Source of the DNA: Streptomyces sp. T12 | GTDB taxonomy: Bacteria > Actinomycetota > Actinomycetes > Streptomycetales > Streptomycetaceae | Direction of reading: 5' to 3' | Length of the DNA stretch: 64,000 bases | Assembly: GCF_028736035.1 (NCBI RefSeq) | Contig: NZ_CP117866.1 | Span: 620,001-684,000 of the forward strand | Shown here: in pieces, positions 24,340 through 32,451 of the stretch | How the letters are laid out: every line of letters starts with the position of its first letter | How positions within the stretch are numbered: position 1 is the stretch's first letter | The notes under the pieces: model-generated | Databases searched by the model: none | What the model saw: only the letters and a program-made list of their open reading frames with translations | What the model was told of the DNA's origin: nothing | Translations under genes and position numbers: made by a program

Positions 24340-25101
24340 ATGCCCACCAGCGTCCTGATCGCGGTCGCCTTGTCCGTCCTTCTCGGAATCCTGGTGTTCT
24401 TCACACAGCCCAGGGACACCGAGACATCCGCCTCGACGGCGGCGGACCATGTGACGATCAACGCCGAGACCGTCGCCGACAAGAAACACGTCGACTTCCC
24501 ACAGGTCCCCTGGAACATCAACCGCGGCTCGGGCGCCTATCTGACAATGCTCGACCAGCTGCGCAACCTCGCCGAGACCTCGGCCAACGGCCGCGTCATG
24601 CCCAACGTCGACACCGAGGTGAACGTCGCCATCACCGGCAACACGGAGAGCCAGAGTTTCGCCGACATCGTGATCAGCAGCGGCAACCACACCCCCGCGG
24701 TGCATGCGATCGTACGGCTCAGCGACTTCTGCGTCGTGCGGTTCTTCTCCAGCGACACCCCGCACCACTTCGTCCTGAACCTCGCCTCCGACGTCCCCAA
24801 CCATGGGGACGCCGACGACAACTGGTTCCTCGGCAAGGAGGGCTACGACGCCCTCGCCCGCGTCGCGAACCAGTCGCTGACCGCCGTCAACCTGAACGAG
24901 TTCAGCCTTGAGAACAGCCTCAGGGACCTCGGCATCCGCGGCACCGACCGCACCGCCCAGGCGCGCGGCATGCTGCGCTACATCATCGCCATCACCGAGG
25001 CCTCCCGGTTCCGCCCCATCGCCAACCGCATCGCGAACGGCATGGACAACGGGTCCGACGTCTTCGTCACCGCACAGCAGGTCGGCCTGATACGTCACTA
25101 G
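24340..25101 (+). CDS. Ribosome-inactivating protein (rRNA N-glycosidase family), possibly truncated at active-site Trp
   Basis: 253 residues from ATG 24340 (GGAG seven bases upstream). A short N-terminal hydrophobic segment (VLIAVALSVLLGILVFF, ~5-21) would export or anchor it. The RIP core is recognised by RGMLRYIIAITEASRFRPIA, matching the family helix with catalytic Glu (E220) and Arg (R223) as in ricin ISEAARF. KEGYDALAR carries the second active-site Tyr (Y169); VVRFFSSD aligns with VVGYRAG of ricin, so the first Tyr is Phe (F135). The protein stops (TAG 25099-25101) after VGLIRH; in-frame codons beyond the stop read AGISDVFIGHTNRTDL, aligning with ricin W-GRLSTAIQE, so the TAG occupies the conserved Trp. 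RIPs depurinate the sarcin-ricin loop of 28S/23S rRNA. Either a nonsense pseudogene or a shortened form. Confidence 0.72.
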   Translation: MPTSVLIAVALSVLLGILVFFTQPRDTETSASTAADHVTINAETVADKKHVDFPQVPWNINRGSGAYLTMLDQLRNLAETSANGRVMPNVDTEVNVAITGNTESQSFADIVISSGNHTPAVHAIVRLSDFCVVRFFSSDTPHHFVLNLASDVPNHGDADDNWFLGKEGYDALARVANQSLTAVNLNEFSLENSLRDLGIRGTDRTAQARGMLRYIIAITEASRFRPIANRIANGMDNGSDVFVTAQQVGLIRH

Positions 25102-25300
25102 GCCGGCATCAGCGATGTCTTCATCGGCCACACCAACCGCACCGACCTCTCCACCAGCACCAGCGTCCCCAGCAACACCATCGCGGACGTCCGCGTCGCC
25201 GCGGAGCGTGACCAGGATGCGTCACCAAGCCCGGCACGCGATGGCGTAAGCAGTGCCCAGACGGCTCTGTGGCGGAGGATTGTTCGTCGAAGTGGCCGTT

Positions 25301-25801
25301 ATGTCGCATTTCATGCCACGACCCTTGTACGACCGTATCGACCGGGCGATCCTGGACCACCTCCAGCGCCAGGGACGCACCCCCAACGTCGACCTCGCCG
25401 AGGCCGTACGCCTGTCACCCTCGTCCTGCCTGCGCCGCACCAAGGCGCTGGAGGAGGACGGGGTCCTGGCCGGCTACCGGGCCGATCTGGACCGCGAGCG
25501 TCTCGGCCTCGGGCTGACGGTGTTCCTCTCCCTCAAGGTCGAGCACTCCCGCACCACCTCCCAGGTGGTCGAAGAGGCACTGAAGGCGATCGACCACGTG
25601 GTCGCCTGCCATGTGGTCTCCGGCGACGCCGACTTCCTCGTCGAGCTGGCCGTGCCGGACCTGCGCACCTTCGAAAAGGTGCTCACCGACCAGATCCTGG
25701 CCATCGGTCCCGTTCGCGACGCCCGCAGCACCTTCTGCATCCGCACCGTCATCGACCGCGGCCCGCTCCCCCTCGACTCCTGGCCCACCCCGCGCGCATG
25801 A
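25301..25801 (+). CDS. Lrp/AsnC-family transcriptional regulator
   Basis: 166 residues from ATG 25301; ATG 25313 is also possible. N-terminal HTH: YDRIDRAILDHLQRQGRTPN and VRLSPSSCLRRTKALEEDGV. C-terminal RAM effector domain: VVACHVVSGDADFLVELAVP and the oligomerisation strand with TFCIRTVIDRGPLPL. Such proteins sense amino acids as octamers and often control a divergent neighbour; here the upstream DNA is the tail of the RIP locus on the same strand, so the target is not obvious. Confidence 0.9.
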   Translation: MSHFMPRPLYDRIDRAILDHLQRQGRTPNVDLAEAVRLSPSSCLRRTKALEEDGVLAGYRADLDRERLGLGLTVFLSLKVEHSRTTSQVVEEALKAIDHVVACHVVSGDADFLVELAVPDLRTFEKVLTDQILAIGPVRDARSTFCIRTVIDRGPLPLDSWPTPRA

Positions 25802-25823
25802 CCGGACGACACGGCTTCATCCA

Positions 25824-26188
25824 CTTGAGGAACACCGCGATTCCGCGGAGCGGGCTCAGGAGGAGGCGGAGCGCGATGCCGCCATTGCTCAGTTGCCCGA
25901 ACTGAGGCGGCAGATGACCAGCGTTCACCTGGAGTCCTTTCCCGCGGCGCATCCGCCCGTCATCCCAGACGCTCCCCAACTGAGCCTGTCCTGGGCGCTC
26001 GCCGAAGCCCGGACGTTCCATCTGCAGGGCGTGGGGCGGCTGGCCCGCGCGGAGAGGGCTGCGGCCAGAAGACGGGCGGAATCGAGCGGGCAACAGCGGG
26101 GAACCACGGTGAAAGCAGCCGAGGCCGACAGAGCAGCGGCCAAGCTGTTCGCCCAGGTCAGCGCCCAAACAAGCCCCAAATGCCCGCA
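25824..26188 (+). pseudogene. Unrecognised coding remnant next to the att site
   Basis: A frame without start signals reads HRDSAERAQEEAERDAAIAQ, then QMTSVHLESFPAAHPPVIPD and WALAEARTFHLQGVGRLARA, and runs into the tRNA 3' end. The charged helical composition and phrase structure look like true protein, unlike the other frames. No family is recognised. It may be the end of a gene truncated by integration at 26189, or a short gene from the ATG at 25914. Confidence 0.35.
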
Positions 26189-26236
26189 GCTTCCCAAGCT
26201 GAGAGCGCGAGTTCGATTCTCGTCACCCGCTCCATG
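26189..26236 (+). repeat. 48-bp tRNA-Gly(CCC) 3'-end copy (attachment site), left
   Basis: Contains the 3' arm of the anticodon stem-loop (CTTCCCAAGC, anticodon CCC), the T arm (GCGAGTTCGATTCTCGT), the acceptor strand CACCCGC and CCA. The 5' half of a tRNA (an expected GCGGGTG start) is absent upstream, so this is not a gene but an att core left by site-specific integration. Identical to 40498-40545. Confidence 0.8.
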
Positions 26237-26240
26237 ATGA

Positions 26241-26265
26241 AACCCCAGGTCAGCAACCTGGGGTT
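26241..26265 (+). terminator. Hairpin following the tRNA 3'-end copy
   Basis: AACCCCAGGT and ACCTGGGGTT form a perfect 10-bp stem with a 5-base loop. It resembles a tRNA terminator carried along with the att core; a similar but not identical hairpin follows the second copy (40549-40575). Confidence 0.6.
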
Positions 26266-26319
26266 GGTTGGTTATCTAGTCCAATTCTAGGGGAGTGCCC
26301 TCCGCGTGAACCGACCGGG

Positions 26320-27210
26320 CTACTGCCCGTCGGCGACGACGTCCCAGTGCTCGATGATCTTTCCGTCGGCCACCCGGAAGATGTCCGCGACGACGTAGTC
26401 GGAGCTGAAGACCCACACCAGGTCCCCGTCGGCGAGGGTGTTGCCGAACCGGGTCCCGCCGCCTCCGGTACTGCTGGGCGAGGGGGAGCTCTGCGTGTTC
26501 TGCTGGAAGAACCGCTTCAGCGGGGCCGTTCCGTTCGGGGCGATCGGGTTGTGCTGGTAGTACCGGGGATCCCAGCTCTTGTCGATCACGGTCGCGTCAC
26601 CGTCGGAGAGCTTGCGGTACGCGTCGACGGCGAACTTCCGGTTCTTCTCCTCCTGTTCCTCGGACAGGGTCGGTTCCCCGTTCGGGTACCGGTACACGTC
26701 GCTGAACAGCGAGTTCCCGCTGGCCGTCTTCTTCGGCACGGTCTGCGTGATGCCCCAGTGCTCGACCAGCTTGCCGTTGTCGACCCGGAACAGGTCGGCC
26801 TTGGCCTGGCCGGTCGCCTCGTTCTTCGGGGTGGCCGACGCCTGCCAGTGCACGGCCACCAGGTCACCGTCGGCGGCCACGTGCTTGACGGTCGCCACCG
26901 CACCGGGAATCTTCGCCTTGACGTCCTTGAACTGCTTGACCTGCCCGTCGGCCCCGCCGGGCACCGCCTTGTCGTGCTGCACGTAGTCGGTGCCGACGAG
27001 TTCCTTCACCACGTCGGTCCTGTTCTTGTTGAACGCCTCCGAGTACAGGCGCAGAACGAGCGCCTTGTTCCGCTCCTCGGAGGCCGACGCCGAGCGGGCC
27101 GCGGCGGACGTCGTCGACGGGGTGGCCGGGTCGGTGCCGGACGTGCTGCTGCAGGCGGTCGCGAAGCAGGCCACGGCAGCGAGCCAGGGCAGGGTCTTGC
27201 GGTATCTCAC
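26320..27210 (-). CDS. Lipoprotein with two SnoaL/NTF2-like domains
   Basis: 296 residues starting at GTG 27210, with AGGAG seven bases upstream. The N-terminus has a lipoprotein signal (LPWLAAVACFATAC, Cys20 in ATAC). A Ser/Ala-rich linker leads to two copies of a SnoaL-like fold: NKALVLRLYSEAFNKNRTDV with LFRVDNGKLVEHWGI, and KFAVDAYRKLSDGDATVIDK with IFRVADGKIIEHWDVV. These cone-shaped domains bind small hydrophobic molecules or act as hydrolases/cyclases; many secreted members have no known substrate. It lies alone between a terminator and a PAD remnant on the same strand. Confidence 0.82.
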   Translation of the reverse strand: MRYRKTLPWLAAVACFATACSSTSGTDPATPSTTSAAARSASASEERNKALVLRLYSEAFNKNRTDVVKELVGTDYVQHDKAVPGGADGQVKQFKDVKAKIPGAVATVKHVAADGDLVAVHWQASATPKNEATGQAKADLFRVDNGKLVEHWGITQTVPKKTASGNSLFSDVYRYPNGEPTLSEEQEEKNRKFAVDAYRKLSDGDATVIDKSWDPRYYQHNPIAPNGTAPLKRFFQQNTQSSPSPSSTGGGGTRFGNTLADGDLVWVFSSDYVVADIFRVADGKIIEHWDVVADGQ

Positions 27211-27240
27211 TTGAGTCTCCTGTGTACGGTCAGTCCGGTT

Positions 27241-27369
27241 CTACTTCGGGGAGTTCCACCAGGGGGTGCCGGCGGCGCGGATCGTGTGGGTGCCGCAGTG
27301 CACCTCGCCGCCGAAGACGTGGTGGGTACGCCAGTCGTCCAGGCCGACTGCCAGGTCGCGGTCAGTGCG
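27241..27369 (-). pseudogene. Remnant: C-terminus of a protein-arginine deiminase (PAD)
   Basis: The minus strand reads RTDRDLAVGLDDWRTHHVFG and GEVHCGTHTIRAAGTPWW, then a stop at 27243-27241. The GEVHCGTN-like strand with the catalytic Cys, followed by PWW, is the end of the PAD-type pentein domain. Only ~42 residues remain, squeezed between the S8 peptidase 3' end and the SnoaL lipoprotein. PAD converts peptidyl-arginine to citrulline; rare in bacteria, which makes the trace notable. Confidence 0.55.
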
Positions 27370-27442
27370 CACGCGGTCCCCGACACTGCCTCGGGGCGGA
27401 TGTCCGAGGTGCCGGACACCCGCTCCTACCGCGTCATGCGAC

Positions 27443-29010
27443 TTACTGCGTAACCTTCTCGATGGTCACGTCGCCCACACCCAAAGTCATGCCGCGCGTG
27501 TGCACCAGCCGTATCCTTCCGACGAGTTCGCGGCCCTCGGCCACGGCCCTCCCGGCGGTGACGCTCGCCGACACCTTCACCGAGTCGCCCGTGCCGAGCC
27601 TGACCGGCGACGACTCGTCCACGGCGACCTTGCCGAGCGCGGAGGAGAAGAAGACGTCCCGGTGGTCGTACGAGGTCGAGCCCGAGGGCACGGCGTAGGC
27701 GAGGACCTCGACGGTGTACATACCGGCCGCGGGGTTCGCGAGTGAGACGGACTCGTCGGAGTCAGGGTCGGCGGACTGGCCGACGACCTTGCCCTGGGCG
27801 TCGTAAACCGTCAGGTCGAGGTCGGCGGCCGCGTCTGAGACCTCGCCGATGGCGACGTCCAGCGACGTGGTGCCCTCGGCCACCTCGATCGTGCTCTTCT
27901 GCGTGGCGCCGTTGGCGATGGTCGGCCGCGCGGTCTTCGAGTGTCGTCGGTGAAGTCGCCGTTGTCGTCGACATCGACGGTGACCGTGCCGGCGGCCGGG
28001 TCGTACAGGACACCCCAGTCGTCGGTGGTGTCGCCGTCGCGGTTGACGTCACCGTCGGAGCGGCCTGGCCTGTCCGTGACCTTGCCCTGCACGGTGACGG
28101 ACTCACGGAAGACGCTGACCCGGTACGAGCCCTCGGGGGCCTTCCAGCTCGTGCCGCCGAAGGTGAAGGCCGGCCCGGAGACCGAGGTGGTCATCGGGCG
28201 CCAGGTGCCGTCGCCGTCGGTGACCGGGTCCGTGACGGTCACCCAGTCGACGATCTTGCGCTCACCGGTCGTCGTCTTCTGCAACGCGGGAGTGGCGAGG
28301 TCGACACCCGTGTCAAGGACCCCGATGGTGATGCCCCGGCCGTCCGCCTTCGGGTTCTTCTTCACGAAGTCGACGGCACCCGTCTCGGACGGGTTGCAGG
28401 GGTTCCTCGCGGGCGTGTCGGCGCCCGGGCCGAGGTAAGTGGCCGCGGAGGCACTCGACTTGCCCTTTTCGAGACTCGGCTCCTCCATGGGGATTTCGTC
28501 GCGCAGGTCGATGGCCTGCACGGAGGACAGCCTCGCGGCGGCGGCGATGGCCGACTCCGCCTTGCCGGTGGGAACCGTGGCCCGTACGTAACCGAGCTTG
28601 TCGTACGTACGGCCCACGGAGCCGCCCTTGACCGCGTCGAGCTCCCGGGCGACCTTCTCGGTCTGCCCCGGCGCTGTGGCGATCATCATCGTGATGTTCC
28701 TCTCGCGGTGCGCCTTGGCCTGCGCGAGGAGATCGGCGTCGTCCGAACCGAGCTTGTCACGGGCGGACTTGATGCCGGGGTCGGTCGTGACGGCGGGGCC
28801 GTCCGTGGCGAAGGCCGCGGGTATGGGGCCGGTCGCGGCGAGCGCGGCGACGAGACCCGCGGCCACGGCGATACGGGCGACGCGTCTCGCGCCCGAAATC
28901 GGGGCCGGGTGGGGGGTGGGGGCATGCGTGATCCCTGGTGCAGAAGGAACGTAGGCATGGGCCGCCGGATCAGGCACTCCGAGCCACTTCGACCGCCGCC
29001 GTCCGGGCAT
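27443..29010 (-). pseudogene. Secreted S8 subtilisin-like peptidase with large internal deletion
   Basis: The N-terminal part (from Met at 29010 or 29037) has a signal region (ARIAVAAGLVAALAATGPIP), an I9-type prodomain (NITMMIATAPGQTEKVAREL) and the catalytic Asp in ITIGVLDTGVDLATPAL. At ...DDNGDFTDDT (~27940) homology jumps, out of frame, to the C-terminal beta domain (ARPTIANGATQKSTIEVAEG, then LDVAIGEVSDAAADLDLTVY) ending at 27443. The catalytic His and Ser regions are gone, so several hundred codons were deleted and the join is frameshifted. No peptidase activity is possible. Confidence 0.85.
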
Positions 29011-29037
29011 GAAGCCGGATGATCGCCAGCCTTGCAC

Positions 29038-29441
29038 AAGAGACCGATTTTATTGAGAGTTCACGTATCGCGATCGCGACCCTGACACAAACATTCCACA
29101 CACCATCGGGCTGCCCCAGGCGGCTGCGTCGCCAGAGCGAGTCTCCGAGAGCGGGGCTGCGCCGCACAGATGAAGCAGTTCACGAATGCAGGCGTGCGCA
29201 GCCCTTCACCGGCAGCTCCCCCCGCACACCGCTTGGCTCCCACGGGGCGTCATGAGGACACCCACAGCCGTAGGAGCTGCCACGTACTGCCACGCCGAGC
29301 TCGGCGAGCAAGCCCCGGATCCGGTCCTCGATCGCCGGACGATGTCAGCGAGTGGCGTGGAGGCGGGTGGTGTGCCGGGGCGGGTCGCTCGTCTGCCCGC
29401 GGGGCGTGCGGGGAGGAGGGCGGTATCGGGGGTGTGAGCTT
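29038..29441. other. Intergenic stretch; nothing recognised
   Basis: About 400 bases between the peptidase pseudogene start and the terminator of the esterase gene. An A/T-rich patch at 29045-29100, with a short palindrome TCGCGATCGCGA near 29068, is probably the old peptidase promoter region. Confidence 0.35.
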
Positions 29442-29481
29442 GAGGGCTTCTCGAAACCGAGTGTGGTTTCGAGAAGCCCTC
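29442..29481 (-). terminator. Strong hairpin terminator of the esterase gene
   Basis: GAGGGCTTCTCGAAACC and its exact complement GGTTTCGAGAAGCCCTC form a 17-bp stem with a 6-base loop, 20 bases beyond the esterase stop codon. Confidence 0.85.
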
Positions 29482-29500
29482 TCAGTCCTGGGCGGTGGTG

Positions 29501-30856
29501 TCAGCCGAGGCGCCACTGCTGGTTACTGCCGCCGTTGCAGTCCCACAGTCCGACCAGTGCGCCGTTGGCGGTGGAGGCACCGGTCACATCCAGGCACAGG
29601 CCCGACTGGACGCTGGTGACGGTGCCGTTGGAGTTGAGGTTCCATTGCTGGTTGGTGCCGCCGTTGCAGTCCCAGATCGCGACTTTGGCGCCGGCCGCGG
29701 TGCCGGTCGCGTCGAGGCACTTCGCACCGCCGTAGACGGTGAGCTGCTTGGCCGACGTGCTGGTCCAGGTCTGGTTCGTGCCGCCGTTGCAGTCCCAGAT
29801 CTGCGTCTGGGTGCCGTTGGTCTGCGAAAGGCCGGGCACGTCAAGGCACTTGCCCGAACCGGTGGCGTGGACCGGACCCGTGGTGGTCCCGCCGGTACCG
29901 CCGGAGCCGTCGAGTCCGAAGAAGGCGATGGCCCGGGCCGCCATGCCGCTGGCGGGCAGGGAGTGCCCGGCACCCTGGATGCTGATCGCCTCGACCGGTG
30001 CCTGCGCGCCGGCGGAGCCGTAGCGGGTGCGGGTCCAGTTGGACTGCGGGGAGTCGGTGAAGACCGGGGTCTGGCTCACCCCGAGCACATTGGTCCACTG
30101 CTTGATCTCTTCACCGAAGTTCGGGTAGCGCAGCGCTTCGTCCTCGGTGCCGTGCCACAGCTGCATCCGCGGCCGGGGGCCGGTGTACCCCGGGTAGGCG
30201 TTCCGGACGAGGTCGCCCCACTCCTGCGGGGTCTTGGTGATCTTGCCGGTGGCGCAGTCGGTGTTCCAGCCGGAGCCGTCGGTGGTGGCGAAGCAGCCGA
30301 ACGGCACGCCCATGAACGCCGCACCGGCCTTGAACAGGTCGGGGTAGTCGCCGAGCAGGACATTGGTCGTCATCGCGCCGGACGAGGCGCCGGTGACGTA
30401 GACGCGGCCCGCGTCGGCGTTCATGTTCTGCACGGTGTACCGGACCATCTGGGCGATGCTCGTGGGGTCGCTGCCCCCGTCATGCTTGAGCGCCTGGGGC
30501 GAGGAGACGTCGAAGCACTGCCCGCTGACGTTCGCGTCCGGATAGACGACGATGAAGCCGTACTGGTCGGCCAGGCGGGCGAACTCCGTGTTGGAGTGGA
30601 AGGTGGGCCCCGTGCCGGTGCAGTAGTGCACTGCCACCAGCACCGCCGGGCGTGCCGGAGCGTTGTCGGGCTTGTAGACGTACATCCGCAGGTTTCCGGG
30701 GTTGCTGCCGAAGTCGGTCACCTCGGTCAGTGACGCGGCCGACGCGGTGGTGGCCGAGGTGCCGGTCAGTACGAGCGCCCCGATCAGCGGCGAGATCGCC
30801 ATCAGCAGGGCTGCCAGTGCATCTCTGACACTTCTCTTTTTGGACTTCCGGGACAT
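29501..30856 (-). CDS. Secreted PHB-depolymerase-family esterase (acetylxylan/feruloyl esterase-like, CE1) with CBM13
   Basis: 451 residues from ATG 30856, with AAAGGA seven bases upstream. Signal peptide: basic SRKSKKRS then LAALLMAISPLIGALVLTGT. The alpha/beta-hydrolase catalytic domain (~45-320) has VHYCTGTGPTFHSNTEFARL, the nucleophile elbow GASSGAM, an Asp in HGTEDEALRYP and a His in GAGHSLP. A Gly/Thr linker leads to a ricin-type CBM13 trefoil (~330-451) with three CLDV/QxW repeats (KCLDVPGLSQTNGTQTQIWD). CE1 enzymes of this type remove acetyl or feruloyl groups from xylan and the trefoil binds xylan. Two identical GTGAAGCGCTTCGAC sites upstream suggest LacI-family sugar control. Confidence 0.88.
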   Translation of the reverse strand: MSRKSKKRSVRDALAALLMAISPLIGALVLTGTSATTASAASLTEVTDFGSNPGNLRMYVYKPDNAPARPAVLVAVHYCTGTGPTFHSNTEFARLADQYGFIVVYPDANVSGQCFDVSSPQALKHDGGSDPTSIAQMVRYTVQNMNADAGRVYVTGASSGAMTTNVLLGDYPDLFKAGAAFMGVPFGCFATTDGSGWNTDCATGKITKTPQEWGDLVRNAYPGYTGPRPRMQLWHGTEDEALRYPNFGEEIKQWTNVLGVSQTPVFTDSPQSNWTRTRYGSAGAQAPVEAISIQGAGHSLPASGMAARAIAFFGLDGSGGTGGTTTGPVHATGSGKCLDVPGLSQTNGTQTQIWDCNGGTNQTWTSTSAKQLTVYGGAKCLDATGTAAGAKVAIWDCNGGTNQQWNLNSNGTVTSVQSGLCLDVTGASTANGALVGLWDCNGGSNQQWRLG

Positions 30857-30903
30857 TGAGGTGTCCTTTCTGGAATCCGGCGCGGCCGGGGGGATGACCG
30901 TTG

Positions 30904-30918
30904 GTGAAGCGCTTCGAC
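30904..30918. promoter_or_regulatory. LacI-type operator candidate GTGAAGCGCTTCGAC, proximal
   Basis: Perfect palindromic core GAAGCGCTTC, 48 bases upstream of the esterase start. The central CG and arm symmetry fit LacI/GalR-family binding. An exact 15-mer copy lies 121 bases further upstream and a related core lies before the GH2 gene at 39478. Confidence 0.6.
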
Positions 30919-31024
30919 GCTCCCATTGGCCCGGATGTGGTGTCAATGCCTGGTGGGAAGCAAGGTCGCGTTGCCTTCATGCCTCTTGTTTCACCAGAGA
31001 CCTCTCATTGACTTGAGCCGTGAG

Positions 31025-31039
31025 GTGAAGCGCTTCGAC
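31025..31039. promoter_or_regulatory. LacI-type operator candidate GTGAAGCGCTTCGAC, distal
   Basis: Identical to 30904-30918. Two operators 121 bp apart allow looping or cooperative repression of the esterase promoter. Confidence 0.55.
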
Positions 31040-31310
31040 AAACGAGTCGGCCTGGTCTACACGCTCTACAAATCGTGGGGGTACGAGGACATCGGCAGAG
31101 CCATCCGTCACCGGCCTCGCCGGTCCTCACTGTGATGGTCTGCGCCTGTCACTGGCCGACACCCGCGACGGCCCGCCAGTACCGGGCGACGCGGCCTGGA
31201 CACGGCGCCCGGTTCGAGCGGTTGCCGCCGGGAGCGTCAGGATGCTGTGCGCGTTCGCAGTTTGAGCTGGTAGGACTATCGTTTTCGACAGACTCCGCAC
31301 TTATCGAGTC

Positions 31311-31589
31311 TTACGTGCTCGTTCGAATATATCCAAGCCTCTTGGCAATGAAATACCCAAGACCGAAGGTGCCGCCGAATGCGCTCACAGCGGCCATTGC
31401 CGTCGTCCTGAGGCTCGTACCCACGAGGGTTAGCACCAGCTCAGACATCAGTGTCACGCATGTCGACGTGAAAAGGATGACCCCGATGGCAAACCTGCGG
31501 ATTTCGACGTCTTCCGATTCACCTTGTGGAGTTTTATTTGCTGGAGGCGTCTGACCGGTTCCCATTACAGGCGGCGTCTGATTTTTCAC
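31311..31589 (-). CDS. Small membrane protein, unknown function
   Basis: 92 residues from a GTG at 31589. A polar N-terminus (~35 residues, Thr/Pro/Glu rich) precedes two hydrophobic helices: FAIGVILFTSTCVTLMSELV and TAMAAVSAFGGTFGLGYFIA, ending KRLGYIRTST. Base composition is clearly lower in G+C than its surroundings, suggesting recent acquisition. No family is recognised. Confidence 0.55.
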   Translation of the reverse strand: MKNQTPPVMGTGQTPPANKTPQGESEDVEIRRFAIGVILFTSTCVTLMSELVLTLVGTSLRTTAMAAVSAFGGTFGLGYFIAKRLGYIRTST

Positions 31590-31639
31590 TCAATTTGCTC
31601 TCTGGTTGCGGGTGGCGCGCTGCTCGCCACCTTCGTTCC

Positions 31640-32125
31640 GACGCCCCCGTCGCAGACCACGTGAGGTCTTCCTCCTCGGGCGCCTCCGGCCTGTGGAAGT
31701 AGCGGCCGAGCCAAGGCGTCGAGATCGCTCGCCGGGCGCAACATCGCTCCGTGGCCCCTGGCCGCCGATGGCGGACATCGGCCGGTTCGGCCGTACGAAC
31801 CGTCGGCGTCACGGTGGGTCCGTAGCGCGTACAGAGCGTCAACTGCAGGTACGGCTCGGGCTTCTCCGGCGTAGTCAGCCACCGCTCCATGCCGGTGATC
31901 CCGGCTTCCCTAATGGCGTCCCGCTTACGCTCGGGACCGCTGCCGGCCTCGATCCCGTCGACTTCGACGAGGCCGTTCTTCAGCAGCCAGGACACGGTGG
32001 AGCAGACCTGGCCGTAGTGCAGTGGCCGGTCGTGACCGAACTTTTCGTCAAAGGCCCGCTTGAGGTCGTAACCGTGATCGGGGTCCGGACTCCAGGAGCC
32101 CCAGGAGTGTGTAGCTGATGGACAT
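31640..32125 (-). pseudogene. Decayed second PadR-family regulator (inverted copy)
   Basis: Starts at ATG 32125 (MSISYTLLGLLESGP), then a one-base indel shifts the frame to HGYDLKRAFDEKFGHDRPLH, YGQVCSTVSWLLKNGLVEVD and ERKRDAIREAGITGMERWLT. It is a clear copy of the PadR gene at 32452 in opposite orientation, but the C-terminal dimer helix dissolves after EPYLQ. The two share divergent upstream regions with matching GTATAC repeats. Confidence 0.82.
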
Positions 32126-32146
32126 GCACCGCACTCTACACGCGAT

Positions 32147-32165
32147 GTATACCCTGCATGTATAC
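32147..32165. promoter_or_regulatory. PadR-type operator candidate GTATAC-N7-GTATAC, before the decayed copy
   Basis: Two GTATAC hexamers with 7 bases between, in a setting ATGTATAC...ATGTATACAT, 22 bases upstream of the pseudogene start. PadR regulators bind ATGT-(N)-ACAT type sites, which these contain. The same arrangement lies before the intact gene. Confidence 0.6.
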
Positions 32166-32411
32166 ATCGAGTGCTGAGCTCGCAGGGAGCATGGCCGCGC
32201 AGGCGGGGCCGGTTTCCACGGCTAGCTGCAGCGCCTGCCGCTGGGTTCCAGTACCGGGTCCGGATCGACAGGCGTATGCGTCGGCGCCGGCAGCTTGGAC
32301 CAAGGCGGGCACCCGGCCTCCGCCCGAAGAGGTGGGCCCGTCGTATCAGAACCGTGACAAAGGCCCCCCACCTGTACGGGCATACCCCACGCCATGATCT
32401 AAACACTGCGC

Positions 32412-32430
32412 GTATACATGCCACGTATAC
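32412..32430. promoter_or_regulatory. PadR-type operator candidate GTATAC-N7-GTATAC, before the intact padR-ABC operon
   Basis: Same hexamers and same 7-base spacing as at 32147-32165, 22 bases before the start at 32452. Position over the promoter or leader predicts autorepression of the PadR-ABC operon. Confidence 0.65.
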
Positions 32431-32451
32431 ATGGTGTGTAGAGTGCCGGGC

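Larger units (their letters stand above)
30857..31310. other. Promoter region of the esterase; no gene
   Basis: About 450 bases with no recognisable ORF. It contains the two operator-like 15-mers listed separately and, beyond 31260, the lower-GC DNA leading to the small membrane protein. Confidence 0.5.

Noticed and set aside
26189..26236. A functional tRNA-Gly gene
   Set aside because: Only the 3' half from the anticodon loop is present here and at 40498; D arm and 5' acceptor strand are missing in both places.
31317..31340. Additional GTTCG-N6-CGAAC site near 31320
   Set aside because: GTTCGAATATA is followed by TCCAA, so the second arm is absent.
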